Positions 6,499-15,066 of a stretch of DNA of 64,000 nt are shown here, in pieces; positions within the stretch are counted from its first letter, which is position 1; every line of letters starts with the position of its first letter. The translations under genes and the position numbers were made by a program. Source of the stretch: Halorussus rarus (GTDB lineage: Archaea; Halobacteriota; Halobacteria; Halobacteriales; Haladaptataceae); NCBI RefSeq assembly GCF_003369835.1, contig NZ_QPMJ01000001.1, positions 248,001-312,000 on the forward strand, in the 5' to 3' direction. Below the pieces are notes generated by a model that did not search any database, was not told the DNA's origin, and saw only the letters and a program-made list of their open reading frames with translations.

Positions 6499-8616
6499 TC
6501 AGTCGCCTGCGGCGTCGCTCCGGGCGCCGCCGTCGAAGCTGACCTCGATTTCGGCGGCCGCGGCCTTGTACTCCGGAATCTTCGCGCGCTCGTCGAGCAC
6601 GTCGTTGGTGAGCTTGTTCGCGGCGGCGGCCGCGAAGTGCGGCGTGGTCCAGACCACGCCCTCCTTGATGGCGTCGGTGACGTGGGCCTCGACGGTTATC
6701 TCGCCGCGGCGCGACCTGAGGGTCACCTCGTCGCCGTCCTCGATGCCGTACCGGTCGGCGTCGGCGGGGTGGACGTCGACGAAGTTCTCGGGGTGCTGGC
6801 GGTTGAGCGTCGGCGACCGGGTGCTCATCGTCCCGGTGTTGTAGTGCTCCTCGAGCCGGGCGGTCGTCAGCGTGAGCGGGTACTCCTCGTCGGGCACTTC
6901 GGCCGGCGGCTGGTGGGTGACGCCCGCGATCTGGCCGAGCCCGCTCTCGGTGTCGAACTCCTCCTCGTAGAGGAACGGGTCGCCCTCGTCGCCGGGCTCG
7001 TAGCACGGCCAGTGGAGGCCCTCCTCGCCGAGCAGGTCGTAGGTCATCCCGTGGTAGCTGGGGCAGACCTGCCGGAGCTCCTCGAACACCGCCTCGGGCT
7101 CGTCGAAGTCGAAGTGGCCCTCGCCCTCGAACAGGCGACCGCCGACCTCCGAGACGATGTCGAGGTCGTGCTTCGTGTTCTCGTGGACCTTCCCGACCGG
7201 ACGCATCCGCTGGACGCGCCGGTCGGTGTTGGTGACGGTGCCGCCGCGCTCGGCCCACGATGTCGCCGGCAGCACCACGTCGGCGAACTCGGCGGTCTCG
7301 GTCATGAAGATGTCCTGGACCACCATGAACTCCAGCTCCTCCAAGCGCTCGGCCACGCGGTTGGCGTCGGGTTCGGACATCACGGGGTTCTCGCCCATCA
7401 CGTACAGCCCGTGGATCGAGTCGCCGGCCGCGTGGGAGATCTCGACGTTCGTCAGCCCGGGCTCGTCCGGTATCTCGAAGCCCCACACCTCCTCGACGCT
7501 CTCGCGGGCCTCGTCGTCGTCGACGAGCTGGTAGCCCGGCAGCACGTTCGGCATCGCGCCCACGTCGCAGGTGCCCTGGACGTTGTTCTGGCCCCGGAGC
7601 GGGTTGACCCCCGTGCCCGGTCGGCCGACGTTCCCGGTGACGAGCGCGAGGTTGATCTCGTTCTGGACGTTGTCGACGCCGCAGCGGTGCTGGCTCATCC
7701 CCATCCCGGTGAAGATGGCGGCGTTGTCGGCGGTGGCGTACTTCTCGGCGGCCGCCTCGATGTCCTCGAGCGGGACGCCGCAGGTCTCGGCGGCCTCCTC
7801 CTTGTCGAAGTCTTCGAGGGTCTCCCGGAGGTTGTCGAAGCCGTCGGTCCGCTCTTCTATGAACTCCTCGTCGACCCAGCCGTTCTCCAGCACCGTCTTG
7901 AGCACGATGTTGAGCAGCGGGATGTCGGTCCCGGGGTTGAGCTGGAGGTGCTGGTGGCGGTCGGTCTCGTCGATCTGGAACGACCGGGTGGTCTTGTTGG
8001 CGTGGGGGTCGACCTGGATGACGGTCGCGCCGTCGAGCACGGCCTGCCGGAAGTACTGGCTGTTGGCGATGGGGTGTTGCTCGCCGGGGTTCGCGCCCTG
8101 GATCCAGAACACGTCGGCCTCCTCGCGGAGGTCGGCCATGCTGTTGGTCATCGCGCCGGCGCCGAGGCTGGTCCGGAGCGCCCACACCGTCGAGGCGTGG
8201 CACATCCGGGTGCAGTTGTCGACGTTGTTCGTGCCGTACCGGCGCGCGAGCTTCTGGAGCAGGTAGTTCTCCTCGTTCATCGTCTTCGAGGAGCCGAAGA
8301 AGCCCATCGCGTCCGGGCCGTGCTCCTCGCGGATGCGCCCGAGTTCGCTGACCACGCGGTCGTAGGCCTCCTCCCAACTGGCCTCGCGGAACTCTCCATC
8401 CTCCTTTATCAGCGGGTCGGTGAGCCGGTCCTCGTGGTCGACGACCTCGGTCGCGGCCCCGCCCTTGATGCACACCCGGCCCTCGTTGACCGGCGCGTCG
8501 CCCCACGGCATGAACCGCATGTCGGCCGGGTCGTCGCCGGGGTTGACCTGGATGCCGCAGCCCACGCCGCAGTACGGACAGATGGTCTTGACCGGCTCCT
8601 GTTCCTCACCGGACAT
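6499..8616 (-). CDS. fdhF: Formate dehydrogenase-type molybdopterin oxidoreductase, catalytic subunit
   Basis: This is a 705-residue protein. The N-terminal [4Fe-4S] ligands are Cys13, Cys16, Cys20 and Cys49 (CPYCGVGCG ... VCIKGG). The active-site segment NNVDNCTRMCHAST places Cys139-His140 at the position of selenocysteine-His in E. coli formate dehydrogenase H, so this is a cysteine-type enzyme. The molybdopterin domains (QGANPGEQHP, GMGMSQH, GNVGRPGTGVNPLRGQNNVQG) and a C-terminal molydopterin dinucleotide-binding barrel are present. There is no Tat signal, so it is cytoplasmic. It should oxidise formate to CO2. No electron-transfer subunit, fdhD or molybdenum gene is adjacent. It is convergent with the alcohol dehydrogenase operon. 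A TATA-like attacaata lies about 25 nt upstream of the ATG. Confidence 0.88.
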   Translation of the reverse strand: MSGEEQEPVKTICPYCGVGCGIQVNPGDDPADMRFMPWGDAPVNEGRVCIKGGAATEVVDHEDRLTDPLIKEDGEFREASWEEAYDRVVSELGRIREEHGPDAMGFFGSSKTMNEENYLLQKLARRYGTNNVDNCTRMCHASTVWALRTSLGAGAMTNSMADLREEADVFWIQGANPGEQHPIANSQYFRQAVLDGATVIQVDPHANKTTRSFQIDETDRHQHLQLNPGTDIPLLNIVLKTVLENGWVDEEFIEERTDGFDNLRETLEDFDKEEAAETCGVPLEDIEAAAEKYATADNAAIFTGMGMSQHRCGVDNVQNEINLALVTGNVGRPGTGVNPLRGQNNVQGTCDVGAMPNVLPGYQLVDDDEARESVEEVWGFEIPDEPGLTNVEISHAAGDSIHGLYVMGENPVMSEPDANRVAERLEELEFMVVQDIFMTETAEFADVVLPATSWAERGGTVTNTDRRVQRMRPVGKVHENTKHDLDIVSEVGGRLFEGEGHFDFDEPEAVFEELRQVCPSYHGMTYDLLGEEGLHWPCYEPGDEGDPFLYEEEFDTESGLGQIAGVTHQPPAEVPDEEYPLTLTTARLEEHYNTGTMSTRSPTLNRQHPENFVDVHPADADRYGIEDGDEVTLRSRRGEITVEAHVTDAIKEGVVWTTPHFAAAAANKLTNDVLDERAKIPEYKAAAAEIEVSFDGGARSDAAGD

Positions 8617-8816
8617 CCGCTTTGTCCCCCGTATTGTAATCCATGTTCGGTAATCCCGCTAGAGAGACCCGCCCCAAGTGCATGAAACTTATTAACATAT
8701 TTCGTAGCTTTCCCCGGGAATACCGGCTGACGGCGCCGGGTGCATCCGCGGTCCGATAGGCCGCGTATCGCTCCGTTGGGGGAACGTTAACCCCGCTCGC
8801 CGCCCAACGGTCGGCC

Positions 8817-9395
8817 GTGACCCTGACCCGTTCGACCGTGACGGCCGCGGCTGAGGAGTACCGGGAGCGAGAGCCGCTGTACGCCGTCGAACGCGACCAG
8901 GTGCGGACGCTCCCGGCGGCGTTCGCGTCGGGCGAGTTCGGATGGCGCGACGCCGAGTGGGTCGTCCGGTGGTACTACCGGCGGTACCTCGGCGAGTACC
9001 CGGACCCCGAGCGCCGGGACGCCGAGGAGCGGTTCGGCGAGAACGACTACGAGGATATCGGGGAGGCGATCGCGGACGTCGTCGCGACTGACTCGGTCTC
9101 GGACAGGGTCGACCGGCTGACCGACCTGGCGGCCGTCGACGTGCCGGTCGCCTCGGCGTTCCTGCTGTTCGTCGACCCCGAGGAGTACGTCGTCGTCGGG
9201 CCGCGGGAGTGGGCGGTGCTCCGCGAGGCCGGCGAGCTGTCCCCCGAGTATCCCGGGCCGCCGTCGGTCGGGGAGTACGTGACGTATCTGGACGTCTGCC
9301 GGTCGGTCGCCGACCGGGTCGACTGCGACCTGTGGACGCTCTACCGGGCGCTCTGGCGGCTCTGGAAGGACGACGAAGCCGCGTTCGCCGAGTGA
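8817..9395 (+). CDS. Conserved haloarchaeal-type protein of unknown function
   Basis: This is a 192-residue acidic cytoplasmic protein with a GTG start and a TATA-like cgttaac about 30 nt upstream. It begins with a helical segment (TVTAAAEEYREREPLYAVERDQVRTLP) and holds the aromatic-rich motif WVVRWYYRRYLGEYP at about residues 48-62. There is no membrane segment, signal or metal motif. Coding is supported by strong third-position GC and low-isoelectric composition. I do not recognise the family and the neighbours give no clear hint. It is convergent with the next gene. Confidence 0.7.
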   Translation: MTLTRSTVTAAAEEYREREPLYAVERDQVRTLPAAFASGEFGWRDAEWVVRWYYRRYLGEYPDPERRDAEERFGENDYEDIGEAIADVVATDSVSDRVDRLTDLAAVDVPVASAFLLFVDPEEYVVVGPREWAVLREAGELSPEYPGPPSVGEYVTYLDVCRSVADRVDCDLWTLYRALWRLWKDDEAAFAE

Positions 9396-9435
9396 CTGCG
9401 CCGATGACCACACCGGAAGCAGCGGCGCGGTCGCG

Positions 9436-10221
9436 TCACCCGTACCGTTCGGCGTGGTCCTCACAGAACTCGGGGTCGCGGAGCTGGGCCTCGACCACGC
9501 CCGGCTGGCGGTGGGGGTTCGAGAGCCGACAGCCTTCCCGTCCGCAGAACGCCTCGCCGGTCAGCCGGCAGTGGACCGCCTGGAGGACGTACCCCTTCAG
9601 CGCCTCGGTGGACCGGGGGTCGTCGGTGACCAGGAACTCGCCGTCGACCTCGTTCTCCAGCACCTCGCGCGGGGGAGCGTCGCCGGAGACGAGCGCGTGC
9701 TTCTGCTTGGCCTCGTAGTAGGCTTCGGGCTTGGCCGGCGCTTCGTAGAGACCGGGCACCGAGACCAGCGCTGGCTGACCGAGGACGTTGACCCGCTTGT
9801 GCCACCGGCCGTCGTGGTCGCCCCACGTGCCGACCGCGCGGTCCAGCAGGGCCACGTGGAGGTGGTCGAGCGAGCGCTCGCCTCCCGGAACGGCGGCGTT
9901 GAGCGCGCGCTGGACCGCCACGCCGTCGTAGAGGACGCCGCCCGCCCGGTCGGGGTGCTCCAGCGCGCGCTCCTCGTACCGGACGATGCCGAGCATGCTG
10001 TTGCCGGTCTCGCGCTCGTGCGGCGAGAGGACCCGGGCCTCGGCGAACTGCTCGGGCAGCTTCTCGTTTCGATGGACGTCCAGGAAGCGGTCGCGTACCT
10101 CGACGTCGATTCCGGCGTCGTTCCCTTCACCCCACGCGAGCCGTTCGCGGAGCCAGTCGCCGATCTCGTCGGCGTCCGCGACGGTGGTGGGCGCGCGGTA
10201 GAGCGTCACCGTCTCGACCAT
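9436..10221 (-). CDS. Conserved haloarchaeal protein, possibly the DUF6775 metallopeptidase-like group
   Basis: This is a 261-residue protein. The N-terminus MVETVTLYRAPTTVADADEIGDWL is a mixed alpha/beta start. The middle has many His residues (HLHVALLDRAVGTWGDHDGRWHKR is split across about residues 123-145). The C-terminus has a Cys/His cluster (FCGREGCRLSNPHRQPG, then FCEDH) that looks metal-binding. From memory it resembles haloarchaeal proteins annotated as putative metallopeptidases related to archaemetzincins, but no HExxH motif is visible, so that label is weak. The ATG at 10221 is chosen over an upstream start because the longer form adds only low-quality sequence. It is divergent from the SagB-type gene. 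Confidence 0.7.
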   Translation of the reverse strand: MVETVTLYRAPTTVADADEIGDWLRERLAWGEGNDAGIDVEVRDRFLDVHRNEKLPEQFAEARVLSPHERETGNSMLGIVRYEERALEHPDRAGGVLYDGVAVQRALNAAVPGGERSLDHLHVALLDRAVGTWGDHDGRWHKRVNVLGQPALVSVPGLYEAPAKPEAYYEAKQKHALVSGDAPPREVLENEVDGEFLVTDDPRSTEALKGYVLQAVHCRLTGEAFCGREGCRLSNPHRQPGVVEAQLRDPEFCEDHAERYG

Positions 10222-10310
10222 ATTCGCCGATTGTACTATCGGGTGAAGCCTGTTGCGGTTCCCCGAACGACGGCAACCCCTAAGTGTAGATTGACAGTAG
10301 CTCACGTCAC

Positions 10311-11867
10311 ATGGTCGACGCTCCCGAGTACCACGAACGCACCAAGCACGCCCCGGGCGACTTCCCCGACCCGACGTTCCAGCTCGACCCCGAGACGATG
10401 CCGCGGCCGTTCAAGCGCTACCGCGACCGGCCGCGTGCGTCCCTCTGGGGCGTCCGAGCGCCCGTCCTCCCGGCGCTCTCGACTGTCGCCGAGGCCGGCG
10501 CCGACCCGCTCGCGGGGACCGACCAGTCCACTCGCGACCCCGTCGACGCCCGGACCGCGGCGTCGCTGTGCTACTACGCCGCGGGCGTCAAGGCCGAGCG
10601 CGATCACCCGGCCGACGGGGTCGACCGCCGGATGTACTACCGGACGGCGTCCTGTACCGGAAACCTCCACCACGTCGACGCCTACGTCGTCTGCGCCGAT
10701 CTAGACGGACTGAACGCGGGCGTCTACCACTTCGATCCCGCGACGTTCTCCCTCGAGGCGCTGCGCGAGGGGGACTACCGGGGAACGCTCGCGGCCGCGG
10801 CCGGTCCCGGCGCCGGCGTCGCGGATGCGCCGGTCACGCTCGTCCTCACCTCCGAGTGGTGGCGCAACGCCTGGAAGTACCGCGAGCGGACCTACCGCCA
10901 CGCGTTCTGGGACTCGGGGACCGCGGTCGCGAACCTGCTGGGGACCGCCCACGCCGCCGACCTCTCCGCGTCGGTCGTCGCCGGGTTCGACGACCGCGCG
11001 GTCGCCGACCTGCTGGGTGTCGACCCCGGAACCGAGTCACCCCTCGAACTCGTCCCGGTCGGCGAGGGCGCACCGGTGGACGACGCGACCGCCGGCGACC
11101 CGGAGCCCATCGACCCCGCGACCGAACCCCAGCCGGCCCACGACCGCACCCACGACCTCCCGTACGAGGCGTGGGAGGCCAGCGCCCTCTCCGACGGCGA
11201 CTCGGCGGCGGCGTGGCGCGACCGGGTCCGCGCGGCCGGGTCGGTCGGGAGAGTCGCGGCGGGCGACGGCGAGCGCGTCCCGCTCGACCCCGTCGATCAC
11301 GGGACCGAGGTGGCCCGGCCGCTGTCGAGCGCGATTCGGCGCCGTCGGTCCTGCCGTGAGTTCGCCGACGAACCGCTGAGCCGGCGGAAGCTCGGGACGG
11401 TCCTCGACCGGGCGACCCGGGGCGCGCCGGGCGACTGGAACGACGGTGACGCCGCCGGACTGCGGTTCAACGACGTGTACGTGCTGGCGACCGGCGTCGA
11501 GGGCGTCCCGGACGGGCGCTACCAGTTCCACCCCGACGAGGGCGCGCTGGAGCGGCTCGGCGACGCGACGAGCCGCGACCAGACCCGGCTGGCGCTCGGC
11601 CAGGAGTGGGCCGGCGGCGCCCACGTCAACGTCTACTGCATGACCGACGTCGAGGCGGTGGTCGAGGAGCTCGGCGACCGGGGGTACCGCCTGGCGCAGC
11701 TGGAGGCGGGAATCGCGCTCGGGCGGCTCTACCTGGCGACCTATGCCCACCGTCCGCTCGGCGGGACCGGCCTGACGTTCTTCGACGACGAGGTGACCGA
11801 TTACCTCTCGCCGCGAGCCGCGGGACAGACCCCGACGACGCTGTTCGCGATGGGCGTCGCGGAGTAA
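10311..11867 (+). CDS. SagB/ThcOx-type nitroreductase-fold dehydrogenase, duplicated domain
   Basis: This is a 518-residue flavoprotein with two nitroreductase-like halves. The first half has SLCYYAAGVKAERD, YYRTASCTGNLHHVDAYVV and the AFWDSGTAVANLLGTAHAADL helix. The second half starts at about residue 338 (IRRRRSCREFADEPLSRRKLGTVL) and ends LAQLEAGIALGRLYLATYA. The pattern RTxxSxGxLHxVDxYVV is typical of SagB-type FMN oxidoreductases. In peptide biosynthesis these oxidise azolines to azoles, but no precursor peptide, YcaO or protease gene is nearby, so a general redox role is equally likely. The ATG at 10311 has a TATA-like cctaagtg about 27 nt upstream. Confidence 0.82.
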   Translation: MVDAPEYHERTKHAPGDFPDPTFQLDPETMPRPFKRYRDRPRASLWGVRAPVLPALSTVAEAGADPLAGTDQSTRDPVDARTAASLCYYAAGVKAERDHPADGVDRRMYYRTASCTGNLHHVDAYVVCADLDGLNAGVYHFDPATFSLEALREGDYRGTLAAAAGPGAGVADAPVTLVLTSEWWRNAWKYRERTYRHAFWDSGTAVANLLGTAHAADLSASVVAGFDDRAVADLLGVDPGTESPLELVPVGEGAPVDDATAGDPEPIDPATEPQPAHDRTHDLPYEAWEASALSDGDSAAAWRDRVRAAGSVGRVAAGDGERVPLDPVDHGTEVARPLSSAIRRRRSCREFADEPLSRRKLGTVLDRATRGAPGDWNDGDAAGLRFNDVYVLATGVEGVPDGRYQFHPDEGALERLGDATSRDQTRLALGQEWAGGAHVNVYCMTDVEAVVEELGDRGYRLAQLEAGIALGRLYLATYAHRPLGGTGLTFFDDEVTDYLSPRAAGQTPTTLFAMGVAE

Positions 11868-11899
11868 CGTGGTCCATGAGACGACAGTCGAAGCATCTG

Positions 11900-11957
11900 C
11901 GCGCCATCGGCGCGCGGTTCGCCGGACGCTCGCTTCGCTCGCGTCCGGGAGGTTTTT
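11900..11957 (+). terminator. Two hairpins and T-runs after the SagB-type gene
   Basis: Downstream of the stop at 11867 there is a 7-bp palindrome gcgcgcc-atc-ggcgcgc at about 11900-11916. A second inverted repeat follows, ccggacgc at 11922-11929 and gcgtccgg at 11941-11948. It is followed by ttttt at 11953-11957 and a second ttttt a few bases later. Stem plus T-run fits an intrinsic terminator on the plus strand. Confidence 0.6.
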
Positions 11958-12042
11958 CCCCAAGTTTTTACGAGGAGTGGTGGGCGAGCGAAGCGCCCCG
12001 CGGTCTGGGCGGGCGGGGGGGTGTCTTCTTACCCTTGTTTCT

Positions 12043-12076
12043 GGGGGGGGGGGGGGCCCCCCCCCCCCCCCCCCCC
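12043..12076. repeat. G14-C20 homopolymer palindrome
   Basis: Fourteen G at 12043-12056 run directly into twenty C at 12057-12076. The run is self-complementary over 28 bases and is preceded by another G-rich stretch (gggcgggcggggggg at 12009-12021). It lies between the SagB-type gene and the 3' end of thi4. Nothing similar occurs elsewhere in the window. It may be a true slippage-prone site, or an assembly or base-calling artefact at a hard-to-sequence hairpin. Run lengths should not be trusted. Confidence 0.9.
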
Positions 12077-12097
12077 ACCCGACGAAGTAAAAAGTGG

Positions 12098-13027
12098 CTA
12101 GTCGTCAGCGGAAGCGGTCCGGGTGGTCATGTCGACTGGGTCGGCGTCGACGCCGAGTTCGTCGATGGCGACCTGGGCCGCGCGCTTGCCCGAGACGAGC
12201 ATCGCGCCGAACGTCGGGCCCATCCGCGGGAGCCCGTAGGTCGTCGCGGTCGCCATCCCGGTCGCGACGAGCCCGTCGTGGACCAGGCCGGTGTGCTCGA
12301 CCACGGCGTCCTCGGACTCGCCGACCCACATCGAGTCGTGGCCGGGCGAGTCGTGGCCGGGCGCGCCGTAGGAGTCGTCGCCCGTCTTGTCCATCCCGGT
12401 GGCGTTGGCCTTCGCGTCGCCGATGCCGGGCGCGTCGAGCACGCCCCGTTCGTCGAGCTTCGAGACCGCCATCGCGTCGTGGCCGGTCGCGTCGATGACC
12501 AGGTCGGCCTCGACCGCGATGGGGTCGACGCAGGTGATCTCGCGGGGCAGGGCGTGGACCGGCGTCCAGTTCATCACGATGCCGCCCACCCGGTGGTCCT
12601 CCCGGATGACGATGTCTGTGAACTCGGTCATGTTCTGCATCTTGGCGCCCGCGTCGCAGGCGGCCTTGATCAGCGCCGAGCAAGCGTGCGGGCCGTTCGC
12701 CACGTAGAGGCCCTCGCTGTCCCGCGACTGCTTGAAGTCGACGTCGAGGTCCTCGAGCACGCGCTGGGCGGGGTCCCGGACGGTCACCTTGTTCATCAGG
12801 AAGCCGCCGAGCCAGAAGCCGCCGCCGAGGTAGTTGTTCTTCTCGACGACCATCGTCTTCACCCCGCGCTCCGAGAGCTCCTTGGCCGCCATCAGGCCGG
12901 AGGGGCCTCCCCCGACGATGATGACGTCCGAGTCGCTGAAGTCCATGAACTCCTCGGTCCACTCCTGGCCGATGGCGCGGGTCACGTCCGCCTCGCCGAC
13001 GTCGCTGAACTTTTCGAACTCGCTCAT
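12098..13027 (-). CDS. thi4: Thi4 thiamine thiazole synthase, cysteine type
   Basis: This is a 309-residue FAD/NAD-fold protein. The dinucleotide motif [15 protein letters not shown] lies at residues 34-48, followed by [16 protein letters not shown] and the C-terminal [20 protein letters not shown]. Thi4 makes the adenylated thiazole precursor of thiamine from NAD and glycine. Cys166 in REITCVDPI aligns with the yeast Thi4 cysteine that donates sulfur. Methanogen Thi4 enzymes have His there and use sulfide. This protein therefore belongs to the Cys type, as I recall for Haloferax. It was probably annotated historically as ribulose-1,5-bisphosphate synthetase. Start ATG 13027 has tttcaac about 28 nt upstream. 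Its 5' region borders dispersed element copy A. Confidence 0.9.
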   Translation of the reverse strand: MSEFEKFSDVGEADVTRAIGQEWTEEFMDFSDSDVIIVGGGPSGLMAAKELSERGVKTMVVEKNNYLGGGFWLGGFLMNKVTVRDPAQRVLEDLDVDFKQSRDSEGLYVANGPHACSALIKAACDAGAKMQNMTEFTDIVIREDHRVGGIVMNWTPVHALPREITCVDPIAVEADLVIDATGHDAMAVSKLDERGVLDAPGIGDAKANATGMDKTGDDSYGAPGHDSPGHDSMWVGESEDAVVEHTGLVHDGLVATGMATATTYGLPRMGPTFGAMLVSGKRAAQVAIDELGVDADPVDMTTRTASADD

Positions 13028-13098
13028 ACAACCAGGTGGTATCACGTCGTGGTTGAAAGAGGTTCCGGAACGGGTTCCGAACGATGACATCTTCAGTT

Positions 13099-13242
13099 CG
13101 GCGCGCGCTGGCGCGGTCCTCGTGACCGCGCCCTCATGTGCGAGGGACGACCGAACGCAGTGAGGGAGGAGGATGGGGAGGTGTGAGGGCTGTGCCGTGC
13201 GGTCGCGGTAACTCATCGGTGACGGCGGTAGCTAGCTAGCTG
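13099..13242 (+). repeat. Dispersed structured intergenic element, copy A
   Basis: It starts ggcgcgcgct, then has a 9-bp hairpin (ggcgcggtc 13110-13118, loop ctcgt, gaccgcgcc 13124-13132), the word tgcgagggacga and a purine-rich gaggatggggaggtgtgagg. It ends in ggtgacggcggtagctagctagct. Three other copies with the same order of parts lie at 35896, 44753 (reverse) and 61592. The stem differs in sequence from the other copies but stays paired. It lies in the 355-bp gap between thi4 and the cold-shock gene, which are divergent. The rest of that gap holds only the two promoters. Confidence 0.85.
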
Positions 13243-13347
13243 CCGTGGCTCATCGTCTCAGTCCAAAATACCGACCATAGTCCAACCTTCCACAACCGAA
13301 AAACGACCAGATAACCCCCGACACCCGTGATACCGCGACTCTCGGAA

Positions 13348-13358
13348 GCGTTATCCGT
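13348..13358 (+). promoter_or_regulatory. TATA-like box of the cold-shock gene
   Basis: The word gcgttatccg is centred about 30 nt before the ATG at 13383. This spacing predicts a transcription start within a few bases of the ATG, so a leaderless or nearly leaderless mRNA. A small palindrome ggagg-gac-cctcc lies between the box and the start codon. Confidence 0.45.
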
Positions 13359-13382
13359 GGAGGGACCCTCCCTATAGTTGCA

Positions 13383-13577
13383 ATGGCGAAAGGAACTGTT
13401 GATTTCTTCAACGACACAGGCGGCTACGGTTTCATCTCTACGGACGACGAGGACGACGACGTGTTCTTCCACATGGAGGATGTCGGCGGCCCGGACCTCG
13501 AAGAGGGAACCGACATCGAATTCGACATCGAAGACGCCCCCAAGGGCCCGCGCGCGACGAACGTCGTCCGCGCGTAA
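13383..13577 (+). CDS. cspA: Cold-shock domain protein
   Basis: This is a 64-residue single cold-shock domain. RNP1 is GGYGFIS (residues 13-19) and RNP2 is DVFFHM (residues 26-31). It opens MAKGTVDFFNDTGG, the standard CspA start with Lys-Gly. It binds single-stranded RNA or DNA and acts as an RNA chaperone in the cytoplasm. It is acidic compared with bacterial CspA, as expected at high salt. It stands alone. The 158-bp stretch after it holds only two copies of the word gccgaggcgct and no gene. Confidence 0.95.
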   Translation: MAKGTVDFFNDTGGYGFISTDDEDDDVFFHMEDVGGPDLEEGTDIEFDIEDAPKGPRATNVVRA

Positions 13578-13735
13578 GTCGGAAACCACGTCACATCGGG
13601 TGGCACACAGAACTGCATTTTCGCGAGTACACTACCACCGACGAGCCGAGGCGCTAGTAGGCCAGCCGAGGCGCTGTCCGTCGAGAGGTCGTTAATCGAG
13701 ACGCCGATAATCGAGACCCGACCGGCCCGGCCTCG

Positions 13736-14479
13736 TCAGGCGAGGTCGCCCTGGCGAATCGCGCGCTCCGCTTCCTCCAGTGCCGTCTCGCGGTCGAACT
13801 CCGCCACGATCTCCTCTAGTTCCTCCTCGCTCGCACCCTGCAACTCGCGTGCGTGCTCCGTGATGTTCGGGATCGCGCGAACGATGTTGTCGATGATCGG
13901 AATCGCGGCGGTCTGGGGCGAACGGGACAGCGGATTCAGGTCCACCACGATCTCGGTCTTGCCCATCTCGGCCAGCGCCTCGGCGCGGTCGCCGTCCTCC
14001 AGCGGGACCAGCACCACGTCGGCCGCGTAGATGCCGTCCGCGTCGACCTTCGCGCGCTCGTGGTCGAGGCCCGGGATGCGGGCGTCGGCCGCGAGACCCT
14101 TGACGTCCTCGGCGCCGTGGTCCCGGAGGTGGTCGGCGATGGCCCGCATGCGCTCGTCGGTCCGGTTGAACAGATTGACCTCCAGGTCCGCGTCGACCGC
14201 TTCCGCCAACTCCACCATCTCGCCGGGCACCAGCGCCGCGACGTTCCCGTTCACCGAGAGCACGGGGTGGTCGGCCAGCAGGAGTCGGGCCGCGGCCGCC
14301 CGCTCGGCCGCGTCGGCGCTGGGGACGGTCTCCTCGCCGAGCAGGTAGTCGAACGCCTCGCCGCGGCCCTCCGCGACCAGTCCCTGCCTGCTGGTGATGC
14401 CCAGTTCCACGCCCTCCTCGATGCGGTGGCGGGTGCGCAGCGACGCCGCCCGCGGGTGGTCCTCGGGGATCTCGGTCAT
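13736..14479 (-). CDS. 4-phosphopantoate--beta-alanine ligase (phosphopantothenate synthetase)
   Basis: This is a 247-residue archaeal COG1701 protein. It joins 4-phosphopantoate and beta-alanine with ATP in the archaeal route to coenzyme A, replacing bacterial PanC plus CoaA. Characteristic segments are the N-terminal IPEDHPRAASLRTRHRIEEGVELGITSRQGL, SVNGNVAALVPGEMVELA, EVNLFNRTDERMRAIADHL and the C-terminal VDLNPLSRSPQTAAIPIIDNIVRAIPNI, each quoted here only as landmarks at about residues 4-33, 75-92, 98-117 and 176-203. The next-but-one gene upstream on the same strand is pantoate kinase, which makes its substrate, so the pathway step pair is clustered. Confidence 0.93.
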   Translation of the reverse strand: MTEIPEDHPRAASLRTRHRIEEGVELGITSRQGLVAEGRGEAFDYLLGEETVPSADAAERAAAARLLLADHPVLSVNGNVAALVPGEMVELAEAVDADLEVNLFNRTDERMRAIADHLRDHGAEDVKGLAADARIPGLDHERAKVDADGIYAADVVLVPLEDGDRAEALAEMGKTEIVVDLNPLSRSPQTAAIPIIDNIVRAIPNITEHARELQGASEEELEEIVAEFDRETALEEAERAIRQGDLA

Positions 14480-14598
14480 ACTCGACCGTTACCGCGGGCT
14501 ACCGAAAAGGCGTCGTTCCGCGGAGCGCGAGTCGGACGTCGCCCGGCGACCGCGGCCGGCGGTTGTTCTGTCTCCCGCGCTCGCTTTCCGGCGGACAG

Positions 14599-14976
14599 TC
14601 ACTCGATTTCGCGCTCTCGGTCCGGCGTCCGCCGGGCGTCGAGCGACTCGCGGGCGTTCTCCACGGTCTCGGTCTCCAGCAGTCGCTCGAGTCGATGCTC
14701 GAACTCCTCGTCCGAGAGGTCGCCGCGGGCGTACCGCGCGCGGAGTTCGTCGAGTGCTCCCTGCCTGCCGTCGCCGGTCCTCTCCATCTCTTTGCGCTCG
14801 TCGCACCACCGCGCGATGCCGAGCGCGAGCGGAATTAGCCCGCCGCCGATGGGGAACGCCATCCACCAGTAGGGGACGCCGGCGGCGAGCAGGCCGACGG
14901 CCACGAGTCCCATCGCCACGGTACCGACGCCGACGGCTATTTGGGCGCGAGCCTCGTCGGCGTCGCTCTCGCTCAT
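14599..14976 (-). CDS. SHOCT-domain membrane protein (first of two in window)
   Basis: This is a 125-residue protein with two hydrophobic helices at about residues 14-58 (a run with GVGTVAMGLVAVGLLAAG and WWMAFPIGGGLIPLALGI). A C-terminal SHOCT domain follows (LDELRARYARGDLSDEEFEHRLERLLETE, about residues 77-105). SHOCT domains are short helical modules often found at the ends of membrane proteins and thought to mediate oligomerisation. The ATG at 14976 is used; a GTG three codons upstream is an alternative. It lies between the two CoA-biosynthesis genes on the same strand. No role in CoA synthesis is known. A paralogue lies at 48858-49244. Confidence 0.82.
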   Translation of the reverse strand: MSESDADEARAQIAVGVGTVAMGLVAVGLLAAGVPYWWMAFPIGGGLIPLALGIARWCDERKEMERTGDGRQGALDELRARYARGDLSDEEFEHRLERLLETETVENARESLDARRTPDREREIE

Positions 14977-15066
14977 ACGTGACACTCGCGCCGTCCAAGG
15001 CCGAAAAGCTGTCGTCGCCTCGTCTCCGACCCCGGCGACTCGATTCGCGCGGGGCCCGCCCGCGAC

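Noticed and set aside
10311-11867. Azole-modified peptide (TOMM) cluster based on the SagB-type protein
   Set aside because: No YcaO, precursor peptide, SagC/D or transporter gene adjacent.
13028-13100. Thiamine riboswitch upstream of thi4
   Set aside because: The predicted transcript is almost leaderless, leaving no room for a TPP aptamer, and no conserved aptamer words are seen.
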